Assembly (NCBI GenBank): GCA_947496695.1
Contig: CANMEI010000008.1
Location: forward strand, 124,001-188,000
Length of the DNA stretch: 64,000 bases
Source of the DNA: an uncultured Cellulophaga sp.
Lineage (GTDB): Bacteria > Bacteroidota > Bacteroidia > Flavobacteriales > Flavobacteriaceae
Reading direction: 5' to 3'
Part shown: positions 10,331 to 20,500 of the stretch, one piece after another
Layout of the letters: the number at the start of each line of letters is the position of its first letter
How positions within the stretch are numbered: the stretch's first letter is position 1
The notes under the pieces: model-generated
What the model was told of the DNA's origin: nothing
Seen by the model: the letters and a program-made list of their open reading frames with translations, nothing else
Databases searched by the model: none
Program-made: the position numbers and the translations under genes

Positions 10331-12589
10331 TTATTTTATAACGGTTATAGTCCCCTGTTTTAGTATATCTGACCCTTCTTTTATTTTATAATAGAAGATC
10401 ATATTTTGATTTGGAAATGAGGTTGAAGACTCTGGCCAATTGTTTTGGTAGTTATTTTGGTTTATTATTTCTTGTCCGTTTTCATTGTAAATTATAACAG
10501 TAATATCACTGTTGTATGAGTATGAATTAGGTATAACCCATAAGTCGTTTATTCCGTCTCCATTTACTGTTATAACGTTTGGTATTCTAAACGTATCTTT
10601 ATAACTAACTGTAATTTCTTTTAATATTGTACAGTCATTTATATATGCGGTTAGTATGTAAGTACCTTCTTCTGTAAAGGTTACTGATGATGAAGTACTT
10701 AGTATATTATTATCAGTATCAGTCCACTGATATGCAGTACCACCACTTGCTGTTAAAGTTTTAGAACTTCCTTCAATTATGATAAGGTTTAAAGCATCAT
10801 CTAATGTTATTAATGAGTCATCTAAATCTTCAATAGTAACCTCATTTGAAAGTATAGGACAACCATCTTTAATTAAAACCAATTGGTATACACCAGAATC
10901 AGTTATACTTAATTCTGTATCTGTTAATCCTAAATCAATTCCATCTTTATACCAAGTATACGTTTCAGAAGTTAAATCTGTAGTTGTACTTATTGTTATT
11001 TGTTCTGTTGAATTACAGGCTATTAAACTAGATGCTTCAATTTCAACTAATAAATTGTTTTTTAATATAACTTCTAAAGTATTTGAAGTAGCATTAAAGC
11101 TTTCTATTGATGCATCTAAGGTATAACTACCATTTTCTGAATTATCAGCTAAACTAATGCTTGAATTTGTTGAGCCACTTATTTCTGTACCATCTTTTTT
11201 CCATTGATAAGTTAAACCATCTTTTAAATCGGTTGTAACATCAGTTTGAGTTCCATCATTTGCTACGGCATATATATTTGATACTTCTAGTATTATTGAT
11301 GTATTTAAACAATCTTCATACGTATCTGTATAATCAATTACTATTTCAAATGATGTTGGTGCAACAACGTTTGTTATTTCTGAACTTTGGCTTGATGCAC
11401 AAGCTCCTGTTTGGGTTAACTCTACATAATATTCTCCTTCTTCTGAAATATCTAAAGTACTTGATGTTTCTCCTGTTATTTCTAGACCATCTTTATACCA
11501 TTGATATGTAGGTGAATCTGCTGTGGTTGTAACACTAAGCGTTTCTGTATTACCTGGTAGTATAACCATTTCTAGTTCATTTACTACAGTAACTGTAAAT
11601 TCTCCTGTTTTGCTTATTGTTAAAGCAGTTGTTGTTTCTGTACACACACCATCTCCATCAACTTTTACGGTATAATCACCTGAAAAATCTGTATTATTTG
11701 TATTAATAGTGTATGAATAACCACCTTGTGTTCTAGTCTGTATTTCAACATCATCTTTATACCATGTATAATATAAATCTGTTTCTGCAATTGTTGCTTC
11801 TAACGGATCTACTGTTTCACCTTCACAGAATGATGTAGTTGAAGGCTCATTAATGGTAACACCAAGTGCAGAACCTGTTTCTACAGTTATCATATTTGAA
11901 AGCGTTCCTGCAGAACTTGAACAAGTTAAACCATAATCTATTTCTGCGGTATAACTTCCAGCTTCTGATACTGTAATAGAATAGCTTGTTTCAGATAATA
12001 TAGTTGAACTTTTTCTCCATATATATTGATATGTATCTGCATTTGTTACATTATCTACTGCTATAACAGCAGTATTACCACCACAGATAGATATTGTTCC
12101 ATCTCCAATAGCTCCACTACCGTTTTCTGTAATACTAATAGGATTTTTATAATCTATATAATACATTTCATACGCATCAGTTTCAGGGCTATATAACTCC
12201 GGATTAGTGCTTTTTACTCTTAATTTATAACCATCTCCTCTTGTTGTGGTCGGAATTTGAAATTCTATATCAAAGTCTGTAGTTGAATTTTTGTCTGTAA
12301 TTGTAGTTAATGTTGTAGGTGATTCAAAGCTTCCATTTGCGTCTGATAATTCTAAAATAAAGGAATTATCACTATCTACACTTGGTGTAGGAGACCAAGT
12401 AAAATTTACAAAATATTCATTAAATGAGCTTGATGCACAAATTGCGGTCCATGGGCTACCACTACTACCGAAATTTGGGTTTGATATTGGTTCTGGTTCG
12501 TTTAAAGTTTGTCCAACCATTGCCATACTTATCATTAAAAATGATAGAAATAATAGTGCTTTTTTCGAAATTGTAGTAGGTTTTTTCAT
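10331..12589 (-). CDS. Secreted Ig-like repeat protein with T9SS type B sorting domain
   Basis: 752 aa. The signal peptide MKKPTTISKKALLFLSFLMI ends near MVGQ. The middle consists of Ig-like segments with recurring YQWYKDG, YTWYKDG, YQWKKDG and YIWRKS motifs spaced about 80-100 residues. The last 80 residues (IPNVITVNGDGINDLWVIP, then VIIYNENGQEI, ending ITVIK) match the gliding-motility-associated or type B C-terminal sorting domain. It should be exported by T9SS and displayed or released. It is the first gene of the minus-strand locus, 28 bases before the PorP/SprF-like gene. Its actual ligand is not visible from sequence. Confidence 0.88.
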   Translation of the reverse strand: MKKPTTISKKALLFLSFLMISMAMVGQTLNEPEPISNPNFGSSGSPWTAICASSSFNEYFVNFTWSPTPSVDSDNSFILELSDANGSFESPTTLTTITDKNSTTDFDIEFQIPTTTRGDGYKLRVKSTNPELYSPETDAYEMYYIDYKNPISITENGSGAIGDGTISICGGNTAVIAVDNVTNADTYQYIWRKSSTILSETSYSITVSEAGSYTAEIDYGLTCSSSAGTLSNMITVETGSALGVTINEPSTTSFCEGETVDPLEATIAETDLYYTWYKDDVEIQTRTQGGYSYTINTNNTDFSGDYTVKVDGDGVCTETTTALTISKTGEFTVTVVNELEMVILPGNTETLSVTTTADSPTYQWYKDGLEITGETSSTLDISEEGEYYVELTQTGACASSQSSEITNVVAPTSFEIVIDYTDTYEDCLNTSIILEVSNIYAVANDGTQTDVTTDLKDGLTYQWKKDGTEISGSTNSSISLADNSENGSYTLDASIESFNATSNTLEVILKNNLLVEIEASSLIACNSTEQITISTTTDLTSETYTWYKDGIDLGLTDTELSITDSGVYQLVLIKDGCPILSNEVTIEDLDDSLITLDDALNLIIIEGSSKTLTASGGTAYQWTDTDNNILSTSSSVTFTEEGTYILTAYINDCTILKEITVSYKDTFRIPNVITVNGDGINDLWVIPNSYSYNSDITVIIYNENGQEIINQNNYQNNWPESSTSFPNQNMIFYYKIKEGSDILKQGTITVIK

Positions 12590-12835
12590 TTTGCTTAAGC
12601 TTTTGTTTTCATTGGGTTCTTACTAGTATTTGATACTTAACTATGTATTACTGCATTTCATCGATTAAAAAATACATAATATCCATATCTATCAGAATTT
12701 CAGTTCTTAAAATCAAATATGAAACATATTTTATGCTTTATGTATTTAATGTTGTAGGGCATATTAAATATGTTGTGAAACTTAATTTTTCTTATGTGAA
12801 TATTTTTTTGACTAGTGCTATTACTGCAATTTTCC

Positions 12836-12843
12836 TACCTTTG
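12836..12843 (+). promoter_or_regulatory. -7 promoter box of glnS
   Basis: TACCTTTG matches TAnnTTTG exactly and lies 18 bases before the glnS ATG. A TTG at 12808-12810 is 25 bases upstream, slightly beyond the usual spacing. The rest of the 272-base divergent gap (12590-12861) shows nothing else that is convincing. Confidence 0.55.
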
Positions 12844-12861
12844 TTTTACAAATAAAATGTA

Positions 12862-14544
12862 ATGAGTGAAGAAGAAAAGTCTCTAAATTTTATAGAGCAT
12901 ATAATAGAAGATGATTTATCTTCAGGTTTTCCAAAAGATAAGTTGAGGTTTCGTTTTCCACCAGAACCTAACGGATATTTACATATTGGTCATGCTAGCT
13001 CAATTTGTTTAAATTTTGGTCTTGGTTTACGCTATAATTCACCTGTAAATCTTCGTTTTGATGATACAAATCCAGCAAAAGAAGAACAAGAATATGTTGA
13101 TGCTATTAAGCGTGATGTTGATTGGTTAGGTTTTTCTTGGGATGCTGAAGTATATGCTTCTGATTATTTTCAACAGTTATATGATTGGGCTGTTGAATTA
13201 ATTAAGAATGGAAAAGCTTATGTAGATAGTCAATCTGCAGAGGTAATTGCTACTCAAAAAGGAACACCTACTCAAGATGGTGAAAATAGTCCTTTTAGAG
13301 ATAGAACTGTAGAAGAAAATTTAGCTCTTTTTTCTGAAATGAAAGAGGGTAAATATAAAGAAGGAGAGCATGTTTTACGTGCTAAAATTGATATGACTTC
13401 TAGTAATATGTTAATGCGTGACCCATTAATGTATCGTATTTTACATAAACCACATCATAGAACAAATACCGATTGGTGTATTTATCCAATGTATGATTGG
13501 ACACATGGTGAAAGTGATTATTTAGAACAAGTTTCTCACTCTTTTTGTACTCTTGAATTTGCAATGCATAGAGAACTTTATGATTGGTTTTTAGATCAAG
13601 TTACTGTTGATACTAAAGTTAGACCTAAACAAAGAGAATTTGCGCGTAGAAATTTTAGTCATACAGTAGTAAGTAAAAGGAAACTACTACAACTAGTTGA
13701 AGAAGAGGTTGTTACTGGTTGGGATGATCCACGTATGCCTACAATATCTGGTTTACGTAGAAAAGGTTATACAGCTAATGCCATTCGCAATTTTGCGAAT
13801 ACAATTGGTATTGCTAAACGTGAAAATGTTGTAGATGTTTCTCTTTTAGAATTTTCTATTCGTGAAGATTTAAACAAAATTGCACCACGAGTAATGGCCG
13901 TTTTAAACCCGGTTAAATTAGTAATTACAAACTATCCTGATGGAGAAGAAGAGTGGTTAGATGCTGAAAATAATCCTGGAGATGATAATGCAGGATACCG
14001 AAAGGTTCCTTTTTCAAAAGAATTATATATTGAAAAAGAAGATTTTAAAGAAGAAGCTAATAAAAAATTCTTTAGACTTAAATTAGGTGGTGAAGTTCGT
14101 TTAAAAAACGGTTATATTATTAAAGCTGAATCTTGTACAAAAGATGCTGAAGGTAATATTATTGAAATTCAATGTACTTATGATCCTAAAAGTAAAAGTG
14201 GAAGTGGTACCGAAGAAAGTTTAAGAAAAGTAAAAGGTACTTTGCATTGGGTTTCTATAAAGCATGCTATTGCTTCAGAGGTTAGGTTGTATGATCGTTT
14301 ATTTAATGATGAAACTCCTGATCAACATAAAGACAAAGATTTTATGGAATTTGTAAATCCAGAATCTTTAAAAGTAATTACAGGTTTTGTTGAGCCAAGT
14401 TTAAAAACAGCAAAGGTTGAAGATATTTTTCAATTCCAAAGAATTGGATATTTTAATATTGATAAAGATTCAACCGCTGAAAAATTAGTTTTTAATAAAA
14501 CAGTTGGCTTAAGAGATACTTGGGCAAAATTACAACAAAAATAA
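12862..14544 (+). CDS. glnS: Glutaminyl-tRNA synthetase
   Basis: 560 aa, usual length. It charges tRNA(Gln) with glutamine in the cytoplasm. Class I signatures are visible: PPEPNGYLHIGH with the HIGH motif at residues 41-44, and VVSKRKL near residue 270 as the KMSKS equivalent. The catalytic core DDTNPAKEEQEYVDAIK and the Tyr/His-rich MYDWTHGESDY segment are typical of GlnRS rather than GluRS. The C-terminal part is the anticodon-binding beta-barrel. The gene stands alone, diverging from the surface-protein locus, with a -7 box shortly upstream and a terminator at 14758-14790. Since glnS is present, this organism makes Gln-tRNA directly. Confidence 0.97.
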   Translation: MSEEEKSLNFIEHIIEDDLSSGFPKDKLRFRFPPEPNGYLHIGHASSICLNFGLGLRYNSPVNLRFDDTNPAKEEQEYVDAIKRDVDWLGFSWDAEVYASDYFQQLYDWAVELIKNGKAYVDSQSAEVIATQKGTPTQDGENSPFRDRTVEENLALFSEMKEGKYKEGEHVLRAKIDMTSSNMLMRDPLMYRILHKPHHRTNTDWCIYPMYDWTHGESDYLEQVSHSFCTLEFAMHRELYDWFLDQVTVDTKVRPKQREFARRNFSHTVVSKRKLLQLVEEEVVTGWDDPRMPTISGLRRKGYTANAIRNFANTIGIAKRENVVDVSLLEFSIREDLNKIAPRVMAVLNPVKLVITNYPDGEEEWLDAENNPGDDNAGYRKVPFSKELYIEKEDFKEEANKKFFRLKLGGEVRLKNGYIIKAESCTKDAEGNIIEIQCTYDPKSKSGSGTEESLRKVKGTLHWVSIKHAIASEVRLYDRLFNDETPDQHKDKDFMEFVNPESLKVITGFVEPSLKTAKVEDIFQFQRIGYFNIDKDSTAEKLVFNKTVGLRDTWAKLQQK

Positions 14545-14757
14545 TAGTATTTATTTTTCTTATAATTTTAATTATAACGATTGGTATAGTCTATTGAAAA
14601 AGGCTTTTTTTAAATAGTATTTAATGTGTTTTTAAATTTAGATAATGTTATAGTATAGTTTATCTAATTTTAGCTTTTTAAATACTCTTATGTGAGTTTT
14701 TTAATCTATTTAGTATATTTTTTTGAATTTATTATAAAATTATCTTATGAAAATAAC

Positions 14758-14790
14758 AAAGGCAATCTATAATTACTATAGATTGCCTTT
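14758..14790. terminator. Bidirectional terminator between glnS and the SPFH gene
   Basis: Arms 14758-14771 and 14777-14790 form a perfect 14-bp stem with a 5-base loop, flanked by A-rich and T-rich ends. It lies between two convergent genes and can serve both. The stretch 14545-14757 holds nothing recognisable. Confidence 0.85.
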
Positions 14791-14809
14791 TTTAATAATT
14801 TTAATTTTA

Positions 14810-15736
14810 TTATTTATCTAACTCTTTTGGTTTTTGTTTTTTCATGCTTTCACCAATCATATTGCTAGCAGTAAATGAAGCAACCATATTATTTAACATA
14901 TCACTTCCTGTTTGTGGTGAATTAGGTAATAATATTAAATTACTATTTGTTTCTTCACCTATAGATTGTAGTGTATCATAATGTTGTGTAACAACAATTA
15001 GTGCAGATGCTTCTTGAGAATTTATACCCACTTTATTTAATACTTCAACAGATTCTTCCAATCCACGAGCAATTTCTCTACGTTGGTCTGCAATACCTTG
15101 ACCTTGTAATCTTTTTGATTCAGCTTCTGCTTTTGCTTTTTCAACAATTAAAATGCGTGCTGCATCACCTTCAAATTGAGCAGCAATTTTTTCACGTTCA
15201 GAAGCATTAATACGATTCATAGCTTCTTTAACTTGACCATCAGGATCAATATCAGTAACTAATGTTTTAATAATATCATAACCATAGTCGAGCATAGCCT
15301 CTTGTAATTCAGATTTTACTGCTATTGCTATATCGTCTTTTTTAACAAATACATCATCTAATTTCATTTTAGGTACTTCAGCACGAACTACATCAAAAAC
15401 ATAAGATGTTATTTGATCATGTGGGTATTCTAATTGATAGAATGCTTCATAAACTTTACTTTTTATTACAACATATTGTACTGATACTTTTAGTTTTACA
15501 AATACATCATCTAATGTTTTTGTCTCAATAATTACATCTAATTGTTGAATTTTAAGTCCTACACGCGATACAATTCTATCTATAATAGGAAGTTTCATTT
15601 GTAGTCCAGAGGTTCGAACACTTTGAAATTTACCAAACCTTTCTATAATTGCAGCTGTTTGCTGTTTTACTGTAAAAAATGATGAAAATAAAATCACTAA
15701 TGCAAAAAATATTAGTGGTATTGCAATATATCCCAT
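14810..15736 (-). CDS. SPFH/Band 7 (stomatin-like) membrane protein
   Basis: 308 aa. One N-terminal membrane segment (residues 4-22) is followed by an SPFH domain (about 24-190) with typical VKQQTAAIIERFGKF and MKLPIIDRI motifs, then an Ala/Glu-rich coiled coil (about 185-235, ASEREKIAAQFEGDAARI). This is the stomatin or plant HIR-like subfamily, which forms oligomeric membrane microdomains and often influences membrane proteases. Its specific partner cannot be read here. It is a single gene, convergent with glnS and sharing its terminator; gltX lies upstream on the same strand, 69 bases away. Confidence 0.9.
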   Translation of the reverse strand: MGYIAIPLIFFALVILFSSFFTVKQQTAAIIERFGKFQSVRTSGLQMKLPIIDRIVSRVGLKIQQLDVIIETKTLDDVFVKLKVSVQYVVIKSKVYEAFYQLEYPHDQITSYVFDVVRAEVPKMKLDDVFVKKDDIAIAVKSELQEAMLDYGYDIIKTLVTDIDPDGQVKEAMNRINASEREKIAAQFEGDAARILIVEKAKAEAESKRLQGQGIADQRREIARGLEESVEVLNKVGINSQEASALIVVTQHYDTLQSIGEETNSNLILLPNSPQTGSDMLNNMVASFTASNMIGESMKKQKPKELDK

Positions 15737-15805
15737 AGTTTAATTATTTAGTAGTTTATACCTATATGTATTAAGAATGTTTTTTTTGTTACAATTTTTT
15801 AAGTT

Positions 15806-17308
15806 TTACCCTAAAAATTCTACTGCCTTTTCTATTCTTTTAATGGCTTCTTCTTTACCAATTATTTCTAAAATATCAAAAATATGTGGACCTTTCATTG
15901 TTCCAACTACTACTAATCTTAGTGGTGGCATAACTTTACCAAAAGATAATTCTTGATCACTAATCCATTGTTTTACAATAGTTTCAGTATTTTTTGAATT
16001 AAAATCTTCTATATTTTTTAATATAGGTACCAATTGGTTCATTATTGTGCTAGTATCTTCTTTCCATTGCTTTTTAGTTGCTTTAGTATCGTAATTTTCT
16101 GGTGTTACAAATATGTAATCTGATAACTCCCAAAAATCCGTTGGAAATACTGCACGTTCTTTAATTGCACCTATTACTTTTTCTAAAAGTACATCATTTT
16201 GATTTACAACCTTATGTTGTTTTAGTATCTGTTTAAATATAGGGACTAATTCTTTATTATTTTTTTCTTGTAAATAATGTTGGTTATACCATTTTGTTTT
16301 ATCAGGATCAAAACGAGCACCTGATTTGTTAACTCTTTCTAAACTAAATAATTGTTCCAACTCTTTTAAAGAGAATATTTCTTGTTCAGTACCAGGGTTC
16401 CAACCTAATAATGCTAAAAAGTTAATTACAGTTTCAGGAAAATAACCTTCTTCTTTATATCCTTTTGATTCATTCCATGATAAAGGAAAAACTGGAAAAC
16501 CTAATTTATCTCCATCACGTTTACTTAATTTTCCTTTTCCTACTGGTTTCATTATTAATGGGAGGTGAGCAAATTCTGGTGCTTCCCATCCTAATGCTTT
16601 ATATAATTGGTAATGCAATGCTAATGATGGTAACCATTCTTCACCACGGATTACATGTGATATTTCCATTAAATGATCGTCTACTATATTTGCTAAATGA
16701 TAAGTTGGCATACCATCACTTTTATATAAAACCTTATCATCTAAAACATTAGTATCTATTGAGATTGTACCTCTAATAATATCTTTAAGTTCTAATATTT
16801 CATTTTGTGGCGTGTAAAATCTTATTACATAAGGTTCACCTGAATTTATTTTCTCGAGAACTTCTTCTTTCGATAAAGTTAAAGAGTTATTTAATTGTTT
16901 TCTGTTACTCCAGTTGTAGATAAAAGTTTTTCCTTCATTTTCAAGATCTTTTCTTAAAATATTTAAACTATCAGGAGTATCAAATGCATAATATGCATTT
17001 CCACTTTCTATTAGTTGTTTTGCATAATCTTTATACAAATCCTTTCTTTCGCTTTGTCTATATGGTCCAAATTTACCTTCTTTTCCTGGCCCTTCATCAA
17101 ATGGTATATTACACCAATTTAATGCATCAATTATATATTGTTCAGCACCTTCAACATATCTATTTTGATCTGTATCTTCAATTCTTAATATAAATTCTCC
17201 ACCATTTTTTTTAGCAAATAAATAATTAAATAGTGCTGTTCTTACACCGCCAATATGTAGCGGTCCTGTTGGGCTAGGAGCAAACCTAACACGAACTTTT
17301 TTAGTCAT
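15806..17308 (-). CDS. gltX: Glutamyl-tRNA synthetase
   Basis: About 500 aa. It charges tRNA(Glu). The N-terminus MTKKVRVRFAPSPTGPLHIG carries the HIGH-like HIGG at residues 18-21; KLSKRDGD near residue 260 is the KMSKS motif; the C-terminal anticodon-binding region follows. I start it at the ATG at 17308. A longer version from a TTG at 17326 is possible, but that TTG lies inside the TATATTTG -7 box (17324-17331), so it would hardly be transcribed. It diverges from the DUF4175 operon. Confidence 0.96.
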   Translation of the reverse strand: MTKKVRVRFAPSPTGPLHIGGVRTALFNYLFAKKNGGEFILRIEDTDQNRYVEGAEQYIIDALNWCNIPFDEGPGKEGKFGPYRQSERKDLYKDYAKQLIESGNAYYAFDTPDSLNILRKDLENEGKTFIYNWSNRKQLNNSLTLSKEEVLEKINSGEPYVIRFYTPQNEILELKDIIRGTISIDTNVLDDKVLYKSDGMPTYHLANIVDDHLMEISHVIRGEEWLPSLALHYQLYKALGWEAPEFAHLPLIMKPVGKGKLSKRDGDKLGFPVFPLSWNESKGYKEEGYFPETVINFLALLGWNPGTEQEIFSLKELEQLFSLERVNKSGARFDPDKTKWYNQHYLQEKNNKELVPIFKQILKQHKVVNQNDVLLEKVIGAIKERAVFPTDFWELSDYIFVTPENYDTKATKKQWKEDTSTIMNQLVPILKNIEDFNSKNTETIVKQWISDQELSFGKVMPPLRLVVVGTMKGPHIFDILEIIGKEEAIKRIEKAVEFLG

Positions 17309-17323
17309 GATTATTATTTTTAA

Positions 17324-17331
17324 CAAATATA
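17324..17331 (-). promoter_or_regulatory. -7 promoter box of gltX
   Basis: Minus strand TATATTTG, an exact TAnnTTTG match, with 15 bases between it and the gltX ATG. No clear TTG -33 element. It decides the start of gltX by excluding the upstream TTG codon. Confidence 0.55.
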
Positions 17332-17530
17332 ATAAAAGGCAAAATGCATAGCTAACTTATCATATATTTCTACTTTTATTTTAATTAACTTAAATTCCTA
17401 TAAATCAATTAACTACATTTAACATTGTTTGGTTTTTTAGTATAATTCTATTTTATAATTTTGTCAGTTAACAATTATTTATAAATAGTATTGTTCTATT
17501 TTCTAGTAACTTGTTATTAAATAGTATGTA

Positions 17531-20500
17531 TTGAATTATTTTAGCTCTATAAAAGACAATCTTAATCGTTTCGTTAATAAATATTATACGAATCAGCTTA
17601 TAAAAGGTATTATACTTTTTTTATGCCTTGGCACTTTGTTTTTTGTTATCACATTAGGAGTTGAATATTTTCTTTGGTTGAATTCTACAGGTAGGTTTTT
17701 ATTATTGACTTTTATTTTAATTTCAGAGTTATTTTTATTGATAAGATATATTATTATTCCGCTTTTTTATCTTTTTAAGTTTAAAAAAGGAATTGATAAT
17801 AAACAAGCATCTATAATTATAGGTAATCATTTTCCTGAAGTTTCTGATAAGTTATTAAATTTATTAGACCTTTCTGAGGGTTCTGATGAAAGTGAATTGT
17901 TAATAGCAAGTATTAATCAACGTAGTAAAAGTTTATCAACTTTTAATTTTTCTAATGCTATAAATTTTAAAGATGCTTTTATTAAAGCTAAATATTTGAT
18001 TATACCTATTGTTTTTATTTTTGTTTTATGGTTTTCTGGAAGTATTTCTTCTTTTTTTAGAAGTTATAACCGTGTAGTTAATTACCAACTTGCTTTTGAA
18101 AAACCTGCTCCTTTTTCTTTTGAATTACTTACCAATGATTTGAATGTAATTAAAAATAATAATATTACTATCTCTGTTGAAGTGCTTGGTGACATTATTC
18201 CTGAACAAGTTTTTATTGAATTTGATGGTCAACAGTTTTTAATGAATAAAACTAACAATATATTTGAATATACTGTCAATGCTATTACTGATGATTTTAA
18301 TTTTAATTTTATTGCAAATAATTATACGTCAAGTAGTTATTCTATAAATGTAATACAAACACCTTCAATAATTAGTTATAGTATGGTTATTGATTACCCT
18401 AATTATACTAAGAAAAAATCTGACATTATATATGGTTCTGGTAATGCTACTATATTAGAGGGTTCAAAAGTAACTTGGAAATTAAATACATTACACACTA
18501 ATAAAGTTCAATTACTTTCTAATGATTCTATTTATAATTTTAGAGAGGTTTCTAATATTTTTCAATTTTCTGATCATATTTATTCTAATTACGAATATAA
18601 AATAACTACTTCAAATGATAATATAGATTATTTTGAAAATCTTGATTATTCTTTAGATGTTATTAAAGATGATTTCCCTAAAATAGAAGTAGAGCAAGCT
18701 ATTGATACACTAACTCCTGACCAAGTTTATTATTCAGGTTTTATATCTGATGATTATGGTATAAATGCTTTAAATATTGTTTGCTATGAATATAATAAAC
18801 CATTAATTAAACAAAAATTATCTCTTTTAGATAATAGTAAAGTTATTTCAAACTTTTATTACACTTTTCCTTCTGGTTTAGATTTAGAAACAGATAAAAA
18901 ATATTCTTATTATTTTGAAGTTATTGATAATGATGCTATTCATTCAGGTAAAATTTCAAAAAGTAAAATTTTTAATTCTTTTATTTTAAATAAAAATGAA
19001 ATTGAAAATAAAGATTTACAAAACCAACATAACATTTTGTCCAATTTAGATAAATCGGTTAAAAGTCTTAAAGAAAATAACACTTCTTTAAAAAACTTAT
19101 CACTTAATCAAAAAGAAAAAAAATCCTTAAGTTTTAGTGATAAAAATAAAGTAAGTAATTTTTTGAAACAGCAAGAATTACAAGAGCAACAAATGCAAAA
19201 ATTCTCTAATCAATTAAATGAGAATCTTAAAAAAACAGAAAATAACAATGATAATTTAAATAAATTATTACAAGAACGTTTACAACGTCAAGAATTACAA
19301 TCTATAAAAAATAAAAAACTTCTTGAAGAATTAAATAAGATTGCTAATAAGATTAATAAAGATGAGTTATCAAAAAAATTAGATAATCTTCTTAAAAATC
19401 AAAAGAATAGTCAACGTAATCTTGAACAATTGTTAGAGTTGACTAAGAGATATTATGTTACTGAAGCTATGTCTCAATTATCTAAAGATCTTAAAAAATT
19501 GGCTAATAAGCAGTTAGAACTTGCTAAAAATGACGTTTTAAATGAATTTACTAATTCTATACAAGATAGTTTAAATCGTAGTTTTGATGAATTGAATAAT
19601 AAGTATAAAGATCTTTTAAAAGATAATATTGAATTAAATAAACCTTTAAAATTCAATAATTATACCGAAGAGTATAATAAAATTCATTTATTGCAAAATA
19701 GTGCTTTAGAACAACTCACAAAAGAGTTAAAAGAGAAAAATGATAATAATAAAAAATCAGATGATAGTAAGTCTAAGCAAAAATCTACTGGAGATAAATT
19801 AAATGAATTAAGTAAAAAATTAGAAGAATCAATATCTGAAGGTAGTTCAAGTTCTGTTACTGAAGATGCTGAAGTTTTGCGTCAAATTTTAGACAACCTT
19901 ATTGTTTTTACTTTTAAACAAGAGAATTTAATTAATAGATTAAGCACTAATGATGAAAGTTTTGATAATCAATCTAATATAATTATTAATCAACAAGAGT
20001 TAAAAAGCTTATTTCAACATATTGATGATAGTCTTTTTACATTATCATTACGAGTGCCAGAAATTTCGGAAAAAATTAATTCTCAAGTAATTGATATTTA
20101 CTATAATATTGATAAAACAATTTATAATTTATCAGAATCTAATTTGTACCAAGGAGTATCTTATCAGAAATATACTCTTACTTCAGGAAATACTTTATCT
20201 GATTTATTAGCTGATATTCTTGATAATATGGAACAAAGTATTAAATCAGGTAAAGGGTCTGGTCAAGGACAAGATTTTCAATTACCTGATATTATTAAAG
20301 GACAAAGTCAGGTTTCTAAAAAAATGAAACAATCAGGTCAAGGTAAATCAAATTCAAAGGGTTTGTCAGGTAAATCAGGAAAAAATGGATCTTCAGGTGA
20401 AAAAGGTGATTCTAATGTATCTGGAAAAAATGAAAATACTAATACAAACAGCCTTAATTCTTCTAAAATAAATGGAGGTGAGGCTAAAGAACCTTCTCTA

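Noticed and set aside
12643..12855. 70-aa open frame between the cargo gene and glnS
   Set aside because: Composition looks like translated AT-rich DNA (many Ile, Tyr, Ser, Lys); it runs over the glnS -7 box and has no family resemblance.
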